Part shown: one piece after another, positions 1 through 8,377 of the stretch
How the letters are laid out: every line of letters begins with the position of its first letter
Position numbering within the stretch: position 1 is the first letter of the stretch
Source: Solirubrobacter soli DSM 22325
Lineage (GTDB): Bacteria > Actinomycetota > Thermoleophilia > Solirubrobacterales > Solirubrobacteraceae
NCBI RefSeq assembly: GCF_000423665.1
Contig: NZ_AUIK01000001.1
Location: forward strand, 686,422-750,421
Length of the DNA stretch: 64,000 nt
Reading direction: 5' to 3'
Notes under the pieces: generated by a model
What the model was told of the DNA's origin: nothing
What the model saw: the letters and a program-made list of their open reading frames with translations, nothing else
Database searches by the model: none
Made by a program: the position numbers and the translations under genes

Positions 1-355
1 TCTTGAGCGTCGCCGGGACGTCGCCCTTCGAGCTCGCGGTGTAGACCATCCGCGCCGGCAGGAGCGTCGCCTGCGCACGCCCGATCGCCGTGGTGTCGCG
101 CTCGAAGTCGAGCTCGGCGTTGACGGGCAGGCTGTGGGTCCCGCCGTTGCGGTGGACGCCCACGATCACGGCCCGTTCGCCGCCGATGAAGCGCATGACA
201 GCGCCCGCGTCGACGTGCAGCAACTGCGAGACCTCGGCCGAGACGGCGCCGAACAGCGAGTCCAGCGGCTCGTCCCTGGCCACGAGCATGGCGATTCGGA
301 GCAGGGCCGCCTGCTCTTGCACGACCTGGATGTCCTCGACACCCCGGACCAACAT
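1..355 (-). CDS. GAF-domain signalling protein, N-terminal part (cut by window edge)
   Basis: Reading leftward from the ATG at 353-355 gives 118 open codons running off the left edge. The protein opens with a helix of the form QEQAALLRIAMLVARDEP, then SLFGAVSAEVSQLLHVDAGAVMRF, the pattern that starts a GAF domain in actinobacterial sensor kinases and GGDEF or phosphatase proteins. GAF domains bind small ligands and pass the signal to a C-terminal output domain, which here lies outside the window. In Thermoleophilia such an N-terminus most often belongs to a GAF-histidine kinase; that is inference. The gene starts 36 bp after the wall-hydrolase gene on the same strand. Confidence 0.6.
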   Translation of the reverse strand, partial: MLVRGVEDIQVVQEQAALLRIAMLVARDEPLDSLFGAVSAEVSQLLHVDAGAVMRFIGGERAVIVGVHRNGGTHSLPVNAELDFERDTTAIGRAQATLLPARMVYTASSKGDVPATLK

Positions 356-391
356 CCCCGCAGTCTCGCGGCTTGGCGTCACCGCCGCAAC

Positions 392-1510
392 TCAGAGACC
401 CGGGGGGTGGCGGGCGACGAAGCCCGCGGTGCTGCGCATCTGGCTCGTCCAGCGGGTGCCGCCGCCGGAGAGCGCGCTGGTGTCGTAGCGGCGGCCGTCG
501 ACGACCATGAACGCGTGGCCGGCGTTGGCGTAGACCGTGATCCGGCGTCCCGGGCCGGGCTCGCCCCAGCTCATGAAGCCGGTGGAGTCGAGTGAGCCGT
601 TGAGGAGGCCGCCGGCCGCGAGCGCGTAGGAGATCGAGCCGGAGCAGTCGTAGCCGCCGCTCGCGCCGCCGTGGCCGCCGCCCCACACGTAGGGCGTGGT
701 GGCGATCTGGTTGGCGGCGGCGACCACGCGCGCGACCACGTCTCCGCCGCCACCGCCGCCACCGCCCGTGTTGCCGCTCATGCCGGGCGCCGCGCTCGTG
801 GCCGAGGCGGCCATCGCCGCGCGCCGGGCGGCCGCGCGCTGCCGGCGCTCGATCGCCGCGATCCGACCCTGGACCGACGCGAGCTTCGACGCGCTGGCGT
901 TGCGCTTGCGCAGCTGGTCCTGCTCGCGGTTGAGGAGCGCGGTGCGGATCGCGTCCGCCTGGTTGCGGTCGTCGTCGGCCTCCCGCGCGAGCTTCGAGTA
1001 GGTCGTCCGCAGCTCGGTGAGGTCCTTCGTCATGCCCTTGACCTTGATCCGCGCGTCGCGCGTGTCGCCCAGCACGGAGGCGTTGCGGCGCGCGATCCTG
1101 CGCAGGAACTCGAAGCGCTCGACGAGGTCGGTGAACCCGTCGGCGTTGAGCACGACGGTGGCGAACGTCGGCTCGCCGTCCATGTAGTTGTGGCGCAGGT
1201 TCTCGGCGAGCGTCTTCTCCGCCTCTGCCTGCTTCTTCTCCAGTCGCGTCAGCCGCACGCGGGTGGCGACGAGCTTCTTCTGCGTGTCGTCGAGCTGCGT
1301 GCGCCGCTTGCGCGCCCGCTCGTCGAGCACGGCCAGCCGGCGCTCGGCGTCCGCGAGCCCTTCACGCGTCGCGGCGATCCGCGACTCCTCGGCCTTGACC
1401 GCGGCCTTCAGCCGCGACGCCGCGCTCCGCAGGCCGTCCTGCGCGTTGGCGGGCGCCGCGAGCGCCAGGATGAGTGCCGCCAACGGCAGCAGGAGACGAC
1501 CGATCCGCAT
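392..1510 (-). CDS. Secreted NlpC/P60-like peptidoglycan hydrolase with coiled coil
   Basis: This 372-residue protein starts with a signal peptide (basic MRIGR, hydrophobic leucine-alanine core, cleavage near ANAQ). Residues about 25-230 are a long charged coiled coil, followed by a glycine-only linker near 250. The C-terminal 110 residues form a compact cysteine-peptidase-like domain: YVWGGGHG, YDCSGS (probable nucleophile Cys near 290) and GHAFMVV (probable catalytic His near 330). The arrangement matches RipA/PcsB-type DL-endopeptidases that cut stem peptides during cell separation, with the coiled coil as regulator. Fold and residues are seen in the sequence; the substrate is inferred. 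It lies just upstream of the GAF gene on the same strand. Confidence 0.8.
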   Translation of the reverse strand: MRIGRLLLPLAALILALAAPANAQDGLRSAASRLKAAVKAEESRIAATREGLADAERRLAVLDERARKRRTQLDDTQKKLVATRVRLTRLEKKQAEAEKTLAENLRHNYMDGEPTFATVVLNADGFTDLVERFEFLRRIARRNASVLGDTRDARIKVKGMTKDLTELRTTYSKLAREADDDRNQADAIRTALLNREQDQLRKRNASASKLASVQGRIAAIERRQRAAARRAAMAASATSAAPGMSGNTGGGGGGGGDVVARVVAAANQIATTPYVWGGGHGGASGGYDCSGSISYALAAGGLLNGSLDSTGFMSWGEPGPGRRITVYANAGHAFMVVDGRRYDTSALSGGGTRWTSQMRSTAGFVARHPPGL

Positions 1511-1668
1511 TTCGAGGCCTCGACCCTAGTTCCTGCCGGGCCACAAACCTGCAAGCGGTCGTGCAGAAGGGTGCGGCCAGCCCCCCACCGCACGGCGATC
1601 ACCCCACCTTTAGACGCCTGCCAGCCCACTGATCCGAAAGGGCTTCGATTGCGAATATTCATCTTGCA

Positions 1669-1776
1669 ATGACGCTCATCGCCAACAGCCCCCGTCGCCC
1701 CGCCTCGCACGCGTTCACCACCCCCGTGGTGCGCGAGGTCGAGCGTCCGCGCGCCTCCGCCGGCTCAGCCTGGTAG
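1669..1776 (+). CDS. Possible 35-residue small protein
   Basis: An ATG at 1669 opens a 35-codon frame rich in Pro, Arg and Ala that ends SAGSAW. The start sits directly after an AT-rich patch (GAATATTCATCTTGCA), unusual in this GC-rich window, which could supply a -10 element for a leaderless transcript. No ribosome site is seen. The frame ends 12 bases inside the 3' end of the convergent DUF5655 gene. I do not recognise the sequence. It may be a real small peptide or chance, and conservation in related genomes would decide. Confidence 0.25.
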   Translation: MTLIANSPRRPASHAFTTPVVREVERPRASAGSAW

Positions 1777-2202
1777 CTGCTTCTGATCGCCGACGGCGTA
1801 GGCCTCGGCGAGCCAGGAGCGGACCTCCGGGTCGACGTCCTCAGGCGCTCGCAGGACGAGCCGGTGGACGTAGTGACGCGGAGGGATGAACTCCACCCGC
1901 AGCCGCTCGCTCTCCACCGCGCGCAGCAGCACGAAGTGGACGTTGAGGTGCGTTCGGCGCGGCCGCTCCACCGCCGCGAATCGCATCCGCGTCTGGAACG
2001 TGATCCGCGACTTGGTCGCGTTGACCGTCACCGGCCCGTTCAGCTCGGCCGCGCTCAGGTAGGCGTCGAAGACGGCCCGCATCCCGGGCGCGGCCTCGAA
2101 GTGCGAATCGAGGTCGACGACCGCGCACGAGTGCGGCATGTTGCGGCTGACGAACGTCTGGCCGCAGGTCTCACAGCGCCACAGGTCGGGCTCGGACGGC
2201 AC
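1765..2202 (-). CDS. DUF5655-family protein
   Basis: This 145-residue protein begins with a zinc-ribbon-like LWRCETCGQTF and NMPHSC (Cys/Cys...His/Cys), then a domain with a GPVTVNATKSRITFQTR strand and conserved FAAVERPRR. This is the layout of DUF5655 proteins, small cytosolic proteins of unknown function often annotated as hypothetical or transport-associated. Its start lies 32 bases inside the 3' end of the preceding membrane-protein gene in another frame, so it is probably the last gene of a three-gene operon headed by the PadR regulator. No enzyme activity can be assigned. Confidence 0.7.
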   Translation of the reverse strand: MPSEPDLWRCETCGQTFVSRNMPHSCAVVDLDSHFEAAPGMRAVFDAYLSAAELNGPVTVNATKSRITFQTRMRFAAVERPRRTHLNVHFVLLRAVESERLRVEFIPPRHYVHRLVLRAPEDVDPEVRSWLAEAYAVGDQKQLPG

Positions 2203-2815
2203 CGACGACCACGATCCCGAAAAGCCCGGCGAGGAGCAACTCGCCGACGTAGGGATCGGTCGACTCGATCTGGTTCTCGGCCACAGGGTCCGTCACGTTG
2301 GCGGGAACGACGTTCGGCGCGAGCCGCGGCAGCGCGGCGTAGGTCCCGACCGACACGACGAAGACCGCCAGGCACGTCACGAACGCCGTGCTGAGCGCGC
2401 GCCGGCGCGCGGCGACCGCGGCCAGGCCGATCACGATCAACGCCCACTGCGGGTGCTCGCGCACGGTGGCGGAGAGCAGCAGCGCGCCCCACCAGATCAG
2501 CCCGGCGGCGAGCGCGCTCACCGACGGGTCGGCGTACGCGGCGGCGAGCAGGCACGTCAGGGTGACGGCGCCGACGATGACGAGCCCCTCGGGGTCCGCG
2601 CCGTGGCCCGGACCGCTGAACATCAGGGTGGGCACGGCGAGGACGAGGGCGAGCGTCGCGACCCGCAGCCAGGCCGCGGACCGGGTGAACAGCGCCCGGA
2701 TGCACCCGAGCGCGAACCGCCGGCGGGCGCGCGGGTCGTCGATCGCCGCGAGCTCGGCGAGCATCGCCTGTCCCCAATCGCCACGCGCGAGCATCCGGAT
2801 CACGAGCGCGGTCAT
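2171..2815 (-). CDS. Multi-pass membrane protein of PadR operon
   Basis: A 214-residue protein with a short soluble head (ARGDWGQAMLAELAAIDDPRARRRFALGCIRA) and about five hydrophobic segments. The head resembles the prefix found in actinobacterial membrane proteins that sit directly behind padR genes. Its ATG overlaps the padR stop in an ATGA, so the two are translationally coupled, and the DUF5655 gene begins inside its 3' end. A role in envelope homeostasis or export controlled by the PadR repressor is inferred from that pairing; no transport motif is visible. Confidence 0.7.
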   Translation of the reverse strand: MTALVIRMLARGDWGQAMLAELAAIDDPRARRRFALGCIRALFTRSAAWLRVATLALVLAVPTLMFSGPGHGADPEGLVIVGAVTLTCLLAAAYADPSVSALAAGLIWWGALLLSATVREHPQWALIVIGLAAVAARRRALSTAFVTCLAVFVVSVGTYAALPRLAPNVVPANVTDPVAENQIESTDPYVGELLLAGLFGIVVVGAVRARPVAL

Positions 2816-3102
2816 GCCGGCCTCAAGCTCGCGCCGTGGGCGGGAACGCCGATCTCGGCCGCGGCTCGCTCACCCGCGCCGGTGATCCGGTAGAGGTGCC
2901 GCGGTGGCCGCCCGGCGGGCGGGTCGCTCTCCCATCCCGCCTCGAGCAGCCCGCGTTCGGTGAGCCGCATCAGGATCGGATACAGCGTGCCGGCCTCGAG
3001 CCCGACCTCCTTGCCGAGCTCGTAGCCGTAGCGCGGTGCCGCCGGATCGCGCGCGAGCGCGGCGAGCACAGCGACGGTCTGCGGTGAGGGGCGACGGGCC
3101 AT
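2812..3102 (-). CDS. PadR-family transcriptional regulator
   Basis: A 96-residue winged-helix protein. It shows the PadR signature: TVAVLAALA, YGYELGKEVGLEAGTLYPILMRLTERGLLEAGWE and GRPPRHLYRITGAGERAA. The short form lacks the long C-terminal dimerisation helix, as in PadR subfamily 2. PadR proteins usually repress their own operon and a linked membrane or transporter gene. A perfect 14-bp inverted repeat directly abuts the ATG, so autoregulation is very likely. The first codon lies about 12 bases after a TATATA box, which suggests a leaderless or nearly leaderless mRNA. Confidence 0.9.
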   Translation of the reverse strand: MARRPSPQTVAVLAALARDPAAPRYGYELGKEVGLEAGTLYPILMRLTERGLLEAGWESDPPAGRPPRHLYRITGAGERAAAEIGVPAHGASLRPA

Positions 3103-3136
3103 GACGCGGAACTCTATATAGGTAGAGTTCCGCGTC
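3103..3136. promoter_or_regulatory. Perfect inverted repeat, probable PadR operator
   Basis: Arms of 14 bp (GACGCGGAACTCTA and its exact complement at 3123-3136) surround a 6-base spacer. The right-hand strand carries TATATAGA at the centre, a plausible -10 for the leftward padR operon. The repeat begins at the base next to the padR start codon, so bound repressor would cover promoter and translation start together. Confidence 0.75.
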
Positions 3137-3157
3137 TACAGGACCATCGTCCAGGGT

Positions 3158-5464
3158 TCAGCGAACCGTGAAGACCTGCTTGTTGTCGCTCTGCGACGAC
3201 GAGTCGCCCGCGTAGACCTCGATCGCACCGGGCTCGACGCGGTACTTGCCCTTGTTGTCCCAGAAGCCCACGTCGGAGGCGTCCAGCTTCCAGGTCACCG
3301 TGGTCTTCGCGCCCGGCGCCAGCGTCACGCGCTGGAAGCCGCGCAGGCGCCGCACCGGCTGCGACAGAGACGCAACCGGATCGTGGATGTAGAGCTGCGC
3401 GACGTCGTCACCCGCGACCGCGCCCGTGTTGGTCACGTCGACCGACGCGGAGATCGAGCCGCGCGACGACATCACCGGCGAAGAGAGCCGCAGGTTGTCG
3501 ACCTTGAAGGTCGTGTACGAGAGCCCGTAGCCGAACTCGTAGAACGGCGCGCAGGAGCCGATGTCGCGGTGGCGCGAGTTGTACTTGGACGTCGCGTCAC
3601 ACGGGCGGCCGGTCGGCTCGTGGTTGTAGTAGATCGGGATCTGCCCGACGTTGCGCGGGAAGGAGACCGGCAGCTTGCCGCCGGGGTTGACCTTGCCGAA
3701 CAGCACGTCGGCGACGCCGTTGCCCGCCTCGACGCCACCGAACCACGCCTCGAGGATCGCGGGCGAGGCCGCGTCGACCTTGCTCAAAGTGAGCGGACGC
3801 GAGTTGAACAGCACGACCGCGAACGGCTTCCCGGTCGAGGCGACCGCGTCGATGATGTCCTGCTGCTTGCCGGGCAGGTCGAGGTTCGAGCGCGACTCGG
3901 CCTCGCCGCCCATCTCGCGCGTCTCGCCGACCGCGATGATCACCTGGTCGGCGGCCATGGCGGCGGCCTTCACGGCGGCGACGTCGACCGTCGAGCACTC
4001 GCCCGCCGGATCGTCGAGGTCGTTGTGGCTCATCGTGCAGCCCGGCGTGTAGGTCGTGTTCGGGTTCTGCTTCTTCATTCCAGCGAGCAGCGAGACGGCA
4101 TCGTTGTCGTCGCCACGCCCCCACCACGGGCCGAGCATGTCGTGCGCGTCGTCGCCCAGCGGCCCGATCAGCGCGGTCGACTTCGACGGCGAGATCGGCA
4201 GCACCGGCCCGTTGTTCTTGAGCAGGACGACCGACTTGCCCGCGGCCACGCGCGCCGCCGCGCGGTTGGCCGGCAGCAGTTGCTTCTTCTGCGCGTCGGC
4301 GACGTTCACGTACGGGTGATCGAAGAGCCCCGCGCGGAACTTGATCCGCAGGATCCGGCGCACGGCGTCATCGATGCGCTGCATCGACACCCGCCGCTGC
4401 GCGACCAGCTGCGCGCCGAAGTCGCGGTAGTTGGTCGAGACCATCTCGGAGTCGGTACCGGCGTTCAGCGCCTGCGCCGCGGCATCGGGCCCGTCCTCGG
4501 CGACGCCGTGCCCGCACGGCCCGTCGTTCGGGTTCACCGGCGGGCAGGCGCGGGTCTCGGCGACCGCGGTGTAGTCGCTCTCGATGAACCCGTCGAAGCC
4601 CCATTCGCCCTTGAGCACGTCGGTTTCGGTGAACGGGTTCGAACAGCCGGGACGGCCGTTCAAGGAGTTGAACGAGCACATGACCGTGTCCGCACCCGCG
4701 TCGACCGCGGCCTTGAACGGCGGCAGATAGACGTTGCGCAGCCGCGCCTCGGACATGTCGGTCGTGTTGTAGTCGCGGCCGCTCTCCGGCTGCCCGTAGG
4801 CGACGAAGTGCTTCACGCTCGTCACCGTCTTGTCCGGCGCCGAGTAGTCGCCGCCCTGCGCGCCCTTGACCCGCGACGCGGCCATCACCGAGTTCAGGTA
4901 CGGGTCCTCGCCCGCGGCCTCGACGATCCGGCCCCAGCGGGGCTCGTGCGAGACGTCGACCATCGGCGAGTAGATCTGCTTGATGCCGACCGCCGCGGAC
5001 TCGAACGCGCCGATCTTGTGGTCGGCGAAGGCGACATCCGGGTCAAACGAAGAGGCCGTCGCCAGCGGCGTCGGGAAGATCGTCCGGAACCCGTGGATCG
5101 TGTCGAACGCGAACAGGATCGGGATGTGCAGCCGCGACTGCTCGACGGCCATGTGCTGGTACTTGTCGATCAGCGCCGGGTCCGTCTCACTGAACACCCC
5201 GCCGATCGGCTTCTTCGCCTCGTCCGGGTTCGCCTTCATCTGCCCATCCGAGAGCAGCGTGAGCTGCTGCAGCTTCTCATCGAGGGTCATCTGCCGCAGC
5301 AGCCGGTCGACCTTCTGCTCGATGCCGCGATCACCCCCTGGGCGCTGGCCTGCCAGCGCCTGCTCGTCACCCGTGCGTGACGCAGCTCCGGCGCCCGCGA
5401 CTCCGAGCGCGCACAACGCCATCGCCGCTCCCACGGCGATGGGGACACGACCCCTGCGAGACAT
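3158..5464 (-). CDS. Secreted glycoside hydrolase family 3 (beta-glucosidase type)
   Basis: The best start is the ATG at 5462-5464, preceded by GGAGGAAG, giving 768 residues with a signal peptide (SRRGRVPIAVGAAMALCALG). Earlier in-frame codons run into the divergent promoter region. The order is that of GH3: an N-terminal barrel with DTIHGFRTIFPTPLA, RWGRIVEAAGEDPYL, KHFVAYG and the nucleophile region FIESDYTAV; an alpha/beta sandwich with GETREMGGEAESRSNLDLPG (candidate acid/base Glu); and a fibronectin-III-like tail after FEFGYGLSYTTF. It would release terminal glucose or similar sugars from beta-glucans outside the cell. It is divergent from a second secreted glycan-acting gene 106 bp away. 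Confidence 0.93.
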   Translation of the reverse strand: MSRRGRVPIAVGAAMALCALGVAGAGAASRTGDEQALAGQRPGGDRGIEQKVDRLLRQMTLDEKLQQLTLLSDGQMKANPDEAKKPIGGVFSETDPALIDKYQHMAVEQSRLHIPILFAFDTIHGFRTIFPTPLATASSFDPDVAFADHKIGAFESAAVGIKQIYSPMVDVSHEPRWGRIVEAAGEDPYLNSVMAASRVKGAQGGDYSAPDKTVTSVKHFVAYGQPESGRDYNTTDMSEARLRNVYLPPFKAAVDAGADTVMCSFNSLNGRPGCSNPFTETDVLKGEWGFDGFIESDYTAVAETRACPPVNPNDGPCGHGVAEDGPDAAAQALNAGTDSEMVSTNYRDFGAQLVAQRRVSMQRIDDAVRRILRIKFRAGLFDHPYVNVADAQKKQLLPANRAAARVAAGKSVVLLKNNGPVLPISPSKSTALIGPLGDDAHDMLGPWWGRGDDNDAVSLLAGMKKQNPNTTYTPGCTMSHNDLDDPAGECSTVDVAAVKAAAMAADQVIIAVGETREMGGEAESRSNLDLPGKQQDIIDAVASTGKPFAVVLFNSRPLTLSKVDAASPAILEAWFGGVEAGNGVADVLFGKVNPGGKLPVSFPRNVGQIPIYYNHEPTGRPCDATSKYNSRHRDIGSCAPFYEFGYGLSYTTFKVDNLRLSSPVMSSRGSISASVDVTNTGAVAGDDVAQLYIHDPVASLSQPVRRLRGFQRVTLAPGAKTTVTWKLDASDVGFWDNKGKYRVEPGAIEVYAGDSSSQSDNKQVFTVR

Positions 5465-5570
5465 GGCACTTCCTCCCAACGACTCAGACAGCCGGTCGAT
5501 CCCCACATGTTCGGTCGTGCAAACCACGGGGTACGGACCCTGCGGGAAGTCCACGCGTTGGGAGGCGCTC
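5465..5570. promoter_or_regulatory. Divergent promoter region between two secreted glycosidase genes
   Basis: This 106-bp gap must hold both outward promoters. Each gene is preceded by the same ten bases, CGTTGGGAGG (5556-5565 for the rightward gene, complement at 5472-5481 for the leftward one), which include the ribosome-binding site. The identical translation-initiation segments suggest matched expression of the pair. No clear operator is seen. Confidence 0.5.
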
Positions 5571-7016
5571 ATGAAGTCCAGGACCCTCGCGGCAGTGCTT
5601 GCGCTGCTCGTGTTCATGCCGGTGGCGAACGCATCGGCCAACGGAGGAGATCTCCGTCAATACGCCGAGACGACGTGGGCGTCGATGGCCGCGATGACCG
5701 ACGATCAGTCGGGCCTGCCGGCCGACGTGCTCAACGCCGACGGCACGACCAGCGTCCAGACGTCGACGACGAACATCGGCGCGTACATGTGGAGCGCGGT
5801 CGCGGCCGAGCGGCTGGGGATCATCCGCAAGCAGGAGCTCGTCGCGCGGCTGAGCAAGACGATCACCTCGCTCGAGCACATGGAGCGCTACGGCAACACC
5901 GGCCAGTACTTCAACTGGTACGACCACCACACCGGCGCGAAGCTCCTCAGCTTCCCCGACAACCCGAACTTCCACCCGTGGCTGTCGTCGGTGGACAACG
6001 GCTGGCTCGCCGTCGGGCTTCGGATCGTCGAGAACAGCGTCCCGCAGCTGCGCAAACGCGCGGGCACGCTGTTCGACGCCATGGACTGGGGCTTCTACTA
6101 CGTGCCCGACCGCAACGCCGTCCTGTTCCACTACCAGCCCGAGCCGCTCGACGCGCCCTGCTGCTACGACACCGTCGTCAGCGAGTCGCGGATCGTCGAC
6201 TACCTCGGCGTCGAGCGCGGGCAGCTGCCGCAGAAGTCCTACTTCAGCCGGCACCGCACGTTCCCGGACACCTGCGACTGGTCGTGGACCGAGACCAAGC
6301 CGGTCGGCGGCGTCACCCGCAACTACTTCGGCGTCGACGTCTTCGAGGCGGGTCTGCCGTACGCCGGCATGCGGGTCGTGCCGTCGTGGAGCGGCAGCAT
6401 GTTCGAGGCGCTGATGCCCGCCCTGTTCGTCCCGGAGGAGAAGTGGGCTCAGCGCTCGTGGGGCATCAACCACCCGCTCACCGTCCAGGCGCAGATCTAC
6501 CACGGCCTCAAGGAGGCCGGCTACGGCTACTGGGGCTTCTCGCCGTCGAACAAGCCGGAGGGCGGCTATGACGTCTACGGCGTCGACGGGATCGGCTCGG
6601 ACCCGAACGGCGGCGCGTCCAACGAGGACAAGACGCTGATCGATCACGGGTTCGGTGACTGCCCCGGCCGTCCGGCGGTGCCCGATCCCCCGCAGTCCGC
6701 CTACACCAACGGCGTCGTCACCCCGCACGCCTCGTTCCTCGCGATGCGCTACGCCCCGCGCGAGGCGCAGGACAACCTGCGCAAGCTCGCGCGGGACTTC
6801 CCCGGCCTCTACACGAAGTGGGGCTTCCGCGACAGCGTGAACGTCCAGACCAAGCGGGTCTCCGGCGCCTACCTGTCGCTCGACCAGGGGATGATCATGG
6901 CCGCGCTCGGGAACGCGCTCGGCGACGACGTACTGCGTAAGGCCTTCGCCGACCGCGATCTCGAGCGCGCCGTGCGCCCCGTGATCGGAGTGGAGCAGTT
7001 CAGCGCTGGGCGGTGA
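5571..7016 (+). CDS. Secreted glucoamylase-like / GH144-like protein
   Basis: The start is the ATG at 5571 after GGAGG, giving 481 residues with a signal peptide (KSRTLAAVLALLVFMPVANASA). The body is an (alpha/alpha) toroid of the glucoamylase-like family: TSTTNIGAYMWSAVAAERLG, NTGQYFNWYDHHTG, WLSSVDNGWLAVGL and, near the end, GLYTKWGFRDSVN...GAYLSLDQGMIMAAL. That family includes GH144 endo-beta-1,2-glucanases as well as uncharacterised glycan-binding members. Pairing with a divergent GH3 beta-glucosidase fits an extracellular glucan-degrading pair (endo-cutter plus exo-glucosidase). The exact linkage is inferred. The last 17 bases overlap the convergent SDR gene. Confidence 0.8.
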   Translation: MKSRTLAAVLALLVFMPVANASANGGDLRQYAETTWASMAAMTDDQSGLPADVLNADGTTSVQTSTTNIGAYMWSAVAAERLGIIRKQELVARLSKTITSLEHMERYGNTGQYFNWYDHHTGAKLLSFPDNPNFHPWLSSVDNGWLAVGLRIVENSVPQLRKRAGTLFDAMDWGFYYVPDRNAVLFHYQPEPLDAPCCYDTVVSESRIVDYLGVERGQLPQKSYFSRHRTFPDTCDWSWTETKPVGGVTRNYFGVDVFEAGLPYAGMRVVPSWSGSMFEALMPALFVPEEKWAQRSWGINHPLTVQAQIYHGLKEAGYGYWGFSPSNKPEGGYDVYGVDGIGSDPNGGASNEDKTLIDHGFGDCPGRPAVPDPPQSAYTNGVVTPHASFLAMRYAPREAQDNLRKLARDFPGLYTKWGFRDSVNVQTKRVSGAYLSLDQGMIMAALGNALGDDVLRKAFADRDLERAVRPVIGVEQFSAGR

Positions 7017-7755
7017 CCCGATAGCGCTCCGCCGGCTCGCGCCGGGACATGTTCGGCACCAGCGCGAGCCGCGCGGCCTCGAACGCGTCCCAGTCCGCGC
7101 GGTCCGGCAGCGACAGGATCGTGATCAGCTCGCCGGCGTCCAGGCCGGCGAGCGCCGCGTCGACCGCGTCGTCGATCGGCATCACGATCTCGGGGTCGAG
7201 GTGCTCGAGCGGGAGGCCTGACTTGTCCCAGAGCTCGGTCCCGACGGCGCCCGGCATCACGGCCTGGATGCGCATGTCGGGCTGCTCGGCGGCCAGCACC
7301 TGGGTGAAGGTCAGCGTGTAGGCCTTGCTGGCCGTGTACGTGGCCATGCCCGGGAGGTGCAGGATCGGGACGACGGACGCGATGTTGACCAGCGTCCCGG
7401 TCCGACGTGCCGCATAGGCCTGAGCGAGGCGGGTGAACGCGGACACGTTGAGGTCGATGACCCGCTGGAGCTCGTCCGGGTCGGCGTCCGCGACCGGGCT
7501 GGCGTAACTCATCCCGGCGTTGTTGACGAACAGGTCGATGTCGGCGAGCCGATCGGCGACGCGGGTCACGTCCGCCGGCACCGTCAGGTCGGCGACGAGC
7601 ACCTCGACCTGCGTGGGCAGGGTCGCGGCGAGCTCGCGCAGCTTGTCCTCGCTGCGGGCGACGAGGACCAGGTCGTAGCCGCGGTGCGCGAGACGGTTGG
7701 CATAGACGGCGCCGAGCCCTGAGGAGGCGCCCGTGATCAGAGCTTTAGATGTCAT
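7000..7755 (-). CDS. Short-chain dehydrogenase/reductase
   Basis: A 251-residue classical SDR. The NAD(P)-binding motif is TGASSGLG (residues about 8-15), followed by NNAG near 87, the catalytic serine region NIASV and the YTASK (YxxxK) pair near 150. The cofactor is probably NADP, judged by the arginine after the second strand (VARSEDKL). The substrate is unknown. It is divergent from a TetR gene only 22 bp away, and many TetR-SDR pairs are repressor and target, so it is probably induced by its own substrate. Confidence 0.88.
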   Translation of the reverse strand: MTSKALITGASSGLGAVYANRLAHRGYDLVLVARSEDKLRELAATLPTQVEVLVADLTVPADVTRVADRLADIDLFVNNAGMSYASPVADADPDELQRVIDLNVSAFTRLAQAYAARRTGTLVNIASVVPILHLPGMATYTASKAYTLTFTQVLAAEQPDMRIQAVMPGAVGTELWDKSGLPLEHLDPEIVMPIDDAVDAALAGLDAGELITILSLPDRADWDAFEAARLALVPNMSRREPAERYRVTAQR

Positions 7756-7777
7756 GCGTCATCTATAGCACGATAAG
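7756..7777. promoter_or_regulatory. Compact TetR/SDR divergent promoter
   Basis: The 22-bp gap carries TATAGC (7764-7769), ending eight bases before the TetR ATG, so the rightward transcript is probably leaderless. Flanking half-sites TGTCAT (7750-7755) and ATGACA (7785-7790) are exact complements and could form a TetR operator spanning both start codons. Confidence 0.4.
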
Positions 7778-8335
7778 ATGATGAATGACAGCTATATGGC
7801 ACGATCTTCACGAAAAGACACCGAGAAGCACCGGCAGCAGGTGATCGACGGCGCGGCCACGCTCCTGCGCGAGCGCGGCGTCGACGGCGTCAACGTCGGC
7901 GCGTTGATGGCCGAGGCCGGCCTCACCCACGGCGGCTTCTACCGCCACTTCGCCTCCAAGGACGAGCTCGTCCGGCTGGCGCTGGAGAAGGCGATGGCCG
8001 ACCAGACCGACTGGCTTGCGGCCCAGAGCGAGCAGGGGCTGATCGACTTCTACCTCTCCCCGGAGCACCGCGACGACCCCGGCCACGGCTGCACGATCGG
8101 CGCGCTGGGGTCCGAGGTCGGCCGCGCCGGTGAGGACGAGCGGGCGGCGTTCGCGGAGGGGGTCAGGCGCTACATCGACACGTTCGCCTCGCTCTCGGGC
8201 GTCGAGCGCGAGGAGGCGCTCGCGCGCTACTCGACGATGGTCGGCGCGCTCGTGATCTCCCGCGCCACCGCGGGCGACCCGATCTCCGAGGAGGTGCTCG
8301 GGGCGGCGCGGTCAGCGCTCGCTCATGGGGAGTAG
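7778..8335 (+). CDS. TetR/AcrR-family transcriptional regulator
   Basis: A 185-residue regulator whose helix-turn-helix reads IDGAATLLRERGVDGVNVGALMAEAGLTHGGFYRHFASKDEL, the form typical of TetR proteins that control SDR or quinone-stress genes. The C-terminal ligand domain has a conserved GCTIGALGSEVGR stretch seen in that subgroup. The start may be ATG 7778 or ATG 7796 (MARSSRK); I keep the first because a -10-like box sits just upstream of it. It is divergent from the SDR at 7000-7755, its likely target. Confidence 0.88.
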   Translation: MMNDSYMARSSRKDTEKHRQQVIDGAATLLRERGVDGVNVGALMAEAGLTHGGFYRHFASKDELVRLALEKAMADQTDWLAAQSEQGLIDFYLSPEHRDDPGHGCTIGALGSEVGRAGEDERAAFAEGVRRYIDTFASLSGVEREEALARYSTMVGALVISRATAGDPISEEVLGAARSALAHGE

Positions 8336-8377
8336 CGCCTATGTAAGGACGGCGGGTGCCCGTGGCACGGTGGAGTC

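Noticed and set aside
5465..5641. Longer N-terminus for the GH3 protein
   Set aside because: It would bury the signal peptide 59 residues inside and run into the divergent gene's start. ATG 5464 has a strong GGAGGAAG site.
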